Origin: Victivallaceae bacterium
GTDB taxonomy: Bacteria > Verrucomicrobiota > Lentisphaeria > Victivallales > Victivallaceae
DNA length: 5,866 bases
NCBI GenBank assembly: GCA_028717165.1
Contig: JAQUOK010000235.1
Location: forward strand, 1 to 5,866
Direction of reading: 5' to 3'
Shown here: positions 4,580 to 5,866 of the stretch, one piece after another
How positions within the stretch are numbered: position 1 is the stretch's first letter
How the letters are laid out: each line of letters begins with the position of its first letter
Made by a program: the position numbers and the translations under genes
Notes under the pieces: model-generated
What the model saw: the letters and a program-made list of their open reading frames with translations, nothing else
The model's database searches: none
What the model was told of the DNA's origin: nothing

Positions 4580-4669
4580 AAAACCGGGGTTGATAAAAGA
4601 AGTGACTGAACTCTGATTATTTAAAAGGTTTTTCAGTAACGATTAAAATAAAATCTGAGACTTGGGACA

Positions 4670-5779
4670 ATGTTTAAAAATAACCGAATTTTAATTGTAG
4701 ATGACCAGGAAGATCTGCGCGAACAACTGGCGAAACTGTTGATCAGCAGCGGCCAGCCTAATAAGACGAGCACTCTGGTTCAAAGCATGCGGGAACGCCT
4801 GATGGGTTTTGATGACGATGAAAAACAGAGCCCGCCCCCCAAGACTGCCCCCCAATATGACATCGATACTGCCGGTCAGGGGGAAGAAGCCTTTGAAATG
4901 GTGCAGGCCGCAATAAAGAACGGCGCCCCTTATGCCGTTATCTTTACCGATATGCGTATGCCGCCCGGCTGGGACGGCCTTAAAACCGCCAAGAAAATCC
5001 GGGAAATCGATAAATATATTGAAATCGTGATCATGACCGCGTATGCGGATCATACCCAGAGCACTATTGCCCAGGAAATCGGCATGCCGGAAAAACTCCT
5101 TTACATAAAAAAACCGTTCCAGACGGAAGAGATTTTTCAGCTTGCCATGTCCCTGACCGCCAAATGGAGTTCGGAATATCTTGAGCGCATGCGCCGCTCC
5201 TGGCTTGAGAAAACCCTCGTCTGCATGCGTACGGCAAGGCATCAGCATAAAGATATAGACACCTATGTCGCGACGCTTAATTCTTTTTTGACTTTTCTGG
5301 GTTCGGATAAAGGGATTATTGCAGAGTGGGATGCCGACGGAAAGTGGATTTTGAAAGGCGCCAGGAATGTTGACGCTGAAACCGCCAGGGAATTTTTCAC
5401 AAAGAATACCGCACAATTGCTTAAGAACAACGCGATACAGAATAATGTCAACGGAGTTTATGTAATTCCCCTGAAAAGTAATGAATGTTCGGTTATAATC
5501 GGAATTTATGATGCGAAAACCCAGGCTGATTCCGAATGGTACAAGCTGCTTAACATGCTGCTGATAACCTCTGTCGAGAGTATGGAAAACGCGTCGATAA
5601 AAGCGAAAGACTATTGCAGAATCAATAAGGACTGCCGTTTCCCGTTACTTGTTAAAGAAATGCGTTCTCATTTGAAAAAGCTGCAGGAAAGCCATAAAGC
5701 CAATGAGACCATACAGAATTTCCTGAAAGAAATAGATAATGCGATTGAAACCGTGAAGAAAACAGCGGAATCATCCTGA
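4670..5779 (+). CDS. Response regulator: receiver with insertion, GAF-like segment and helical tail
   Basis: A 369-residue cytoplasmic two-component regulator. The receiver has its acid pocket in ILIVDDQ (D11, D12), phospho-acceptor D94 in FTDMRMPPGWDGL, T123 in IMTAY, and the conserved Lys in IKKPF (K148). About 35 polar residues (29-62) are inserted between the first helix and second strand. Insertion plus PGWDG plus 'LTAKW' after the receiver mark a distinct receiver subfamily that I know from multidomain signalling proteins. Residues ~195-315 (around FLTFLGSDKGIIAEWDADG and VYVIPLKSNECSVIIGIY) look like a degenerate GAF/PAS-type sensory fold. The tail (~330-365) is Lys/Glu-rich and probably a coiled coil. 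No DNA-binding, GGDEF, EAL or kinase motif is visible, so output is probably protein-protein. The ATG at 4670 begins the domain directly; GGGA just upstream is a weak ribosome binding site. An open frame overlaps its stop. Confidence 0.88.
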   Translation: MFKNNRILIVDDQEDLREQLAKLLISSGQPNKTSTLVQSMRERLMGFDDDEKQSPPPKTAPQYDIDTAGQGEEAFEMVQAAIKNGAPYAVIFTDMRMPPGWDGLKTAKKIREIDKYIEIVIMTAYADHTQSTIAQEIGMPEKLLYIKKPFQTEEIFQLAMSLTAKWSSEYLERMRRSWLEKTLVCMRTARHQHKDIDTYVATLNSFLTFLGSDKGIIAEWDADGKWILKGARNVDAETAREFFTKNTAQLLKNNAIQNNVNGVYVIPLKSNECSVIIGIYDAKTQADSEWYKLLNMLLITSVESMENASIKAKDYCRINKDCRFPLLVKEMRSHLKKLQESHKANETIQNFLKEIDNAIETVKKTAESS

Positions 5780-5866
5780 TCTCGAAGCTTCGTTTTCTGA
5801 ATATTCCTGACGCGGTATTTTATTTAATTCTTTTGCTCGGAGTCGTAGTTTGTGATTCTACAGTTC
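5776..5866 (+). CDS. Possible start of a membrane protein overlapping the response regulator stop (partial)
   Basis: Only one plus-strand frame stays open to the window end after the response regulator. It reads ISKLRFLNIPDAVFYLILLL followed by GVVVCDSTV: a basic stretch and then a hydrophobic segment of about 16 residues, like a signal anchor. The frame is open from 5749, but it contains no ATG or GTG, and its only TTG (5833) falls inside the hydrophobic segment. The only sensible start is a rare CTG at 5776, overlapping the TGA at 5777-5779, with GCGGA (5765-5769) 6 bases upstream. Overlap and a membrane anchor would suit a partner sensor kinase, but no kinase motif is in view. T-rich DNA alone can give hydrophobic translations, so this is tentative. 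Confidence 0.28.
   Translation, partial: MISKLRFLNIPDAVFYLILLLGVVVCDSTV

Larger units (their letters stand above)
4392..4645. mobile_element. Candidate MITE: 14-bp perfect terminal inverted repeats flanked by TA
   Basis: TCGTTACTGAAAAA (4395-4408) is exactly repeated in inverse orientation as TTTTTCAGTAACGA (4629-4642). One unpaired base outside each arm is followed by TA (4392-4393 and 4644-4645). TA duplication is the hallmark of IS630/Tc1-mariner-type insertion, and some bacterial miniature elements share that layout. The ~250-base interior encodes no transposase but holds a consensus -10 box, a stable hairpin and a 31-codon frame. It sits in the leader of the response regulator and could supply its promoter. 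A pair of inverted binding sites is the alternative reading. Confidence 0.45.

Noticed and set aside
5852..5866. GTG start preceded by CGGAG near the right edge
   Set aside because: Only five codons are visible, and a different frame gives a longer continuous open stretch; it cannot be decided from the window.
1..5866. CRISPR array
   Set aside because: No regularly spaced direct repeats are present; the repeats found are palindromes or isolated pairs.

Overview
The window reads like accessory sequence from a Gram-negative bacterium of moderate GC content. The palindromic repeats resemble ones I associate from memory with Lentisphaerota and other PVC-type or anaerobic environmental genomes. 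That is a weak, unverified guess. No ribosomal or other phylogenetic marker is present, so the lineage cannot be fixed from the sequence.

Layout from left to right. Bases 72-1034 (+) encode a cytoplasmic calcineurin-like metallophosphoesterase behind a good ribosome binding site and a perfect 9-bp upstream hairpin. Bases 1035-2038 are AT-richer and repeat-rich. On the minus strand they hold a likely ribbon-helix-helix protein (1449-1646) and a 54-residue single-span membrane protein (1156-1320). Two palindromic elements lie among them: a tandem pair of short hairpins at 1111-1155, and a ~200-bp element at 1656-1861 with inverted ends and an internal long hairpin. Bases 2039-2392 (+) encode an XRE-type helix-turn-helix regulator whose start lies beside a perfect 20-bp dyad. 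Just downstream, 2421-2448 is a detached but structurally exact 3' end of a tRNA gene (T-arm, acceptor half, discriminator G, CCA). This looks like an integration scar and suggests that some nearby sequence arrived with a tRNA-targeting element. Bases 2449-2871 contain no credible gene but hold a 12-bp inverted repeat, a run of G-tracts merging into a perfect 25-bp-arm hairpin, and the promoter region of the next gene.

Bases 2872-4272 (+) encode a complete dihydrolipoyl dehydrogenase with all catalytic residues, followed by a terminator-like hairpin. Bases 4392-4645 look like a small non-autonomous transposable element: 14-bp perfect terminal inverted repeats flanked by TA. It carries a consensus -10 box, a very stable hairpin and a 31-codon open frame. 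Bases 4670-5779 (+) encode an unusual response regulator: a phosphorylatable receiver with a ~35-residue insertion, then a GAF-like segment and a helical tail, with no DNA-binding domain. An open frame overlapping its stop and running off the window could be a membrane-anchored partner, but it lacks an ordinary start codon.

The genes do not form one pathway. The phosphoesterase, dehydrogenase and response regulator look like separate transcription units. The small DNA-binding and membrane proteins between them sit in a mosaic of repeats and a probable insertion scar. No complete new multi-gene system is visible. The strongest leads are the TA-flanked inverted-repeat element, the tRNA scar, the small membrane protein beside the RHH gene, and the possible sensor frame at the right edge.
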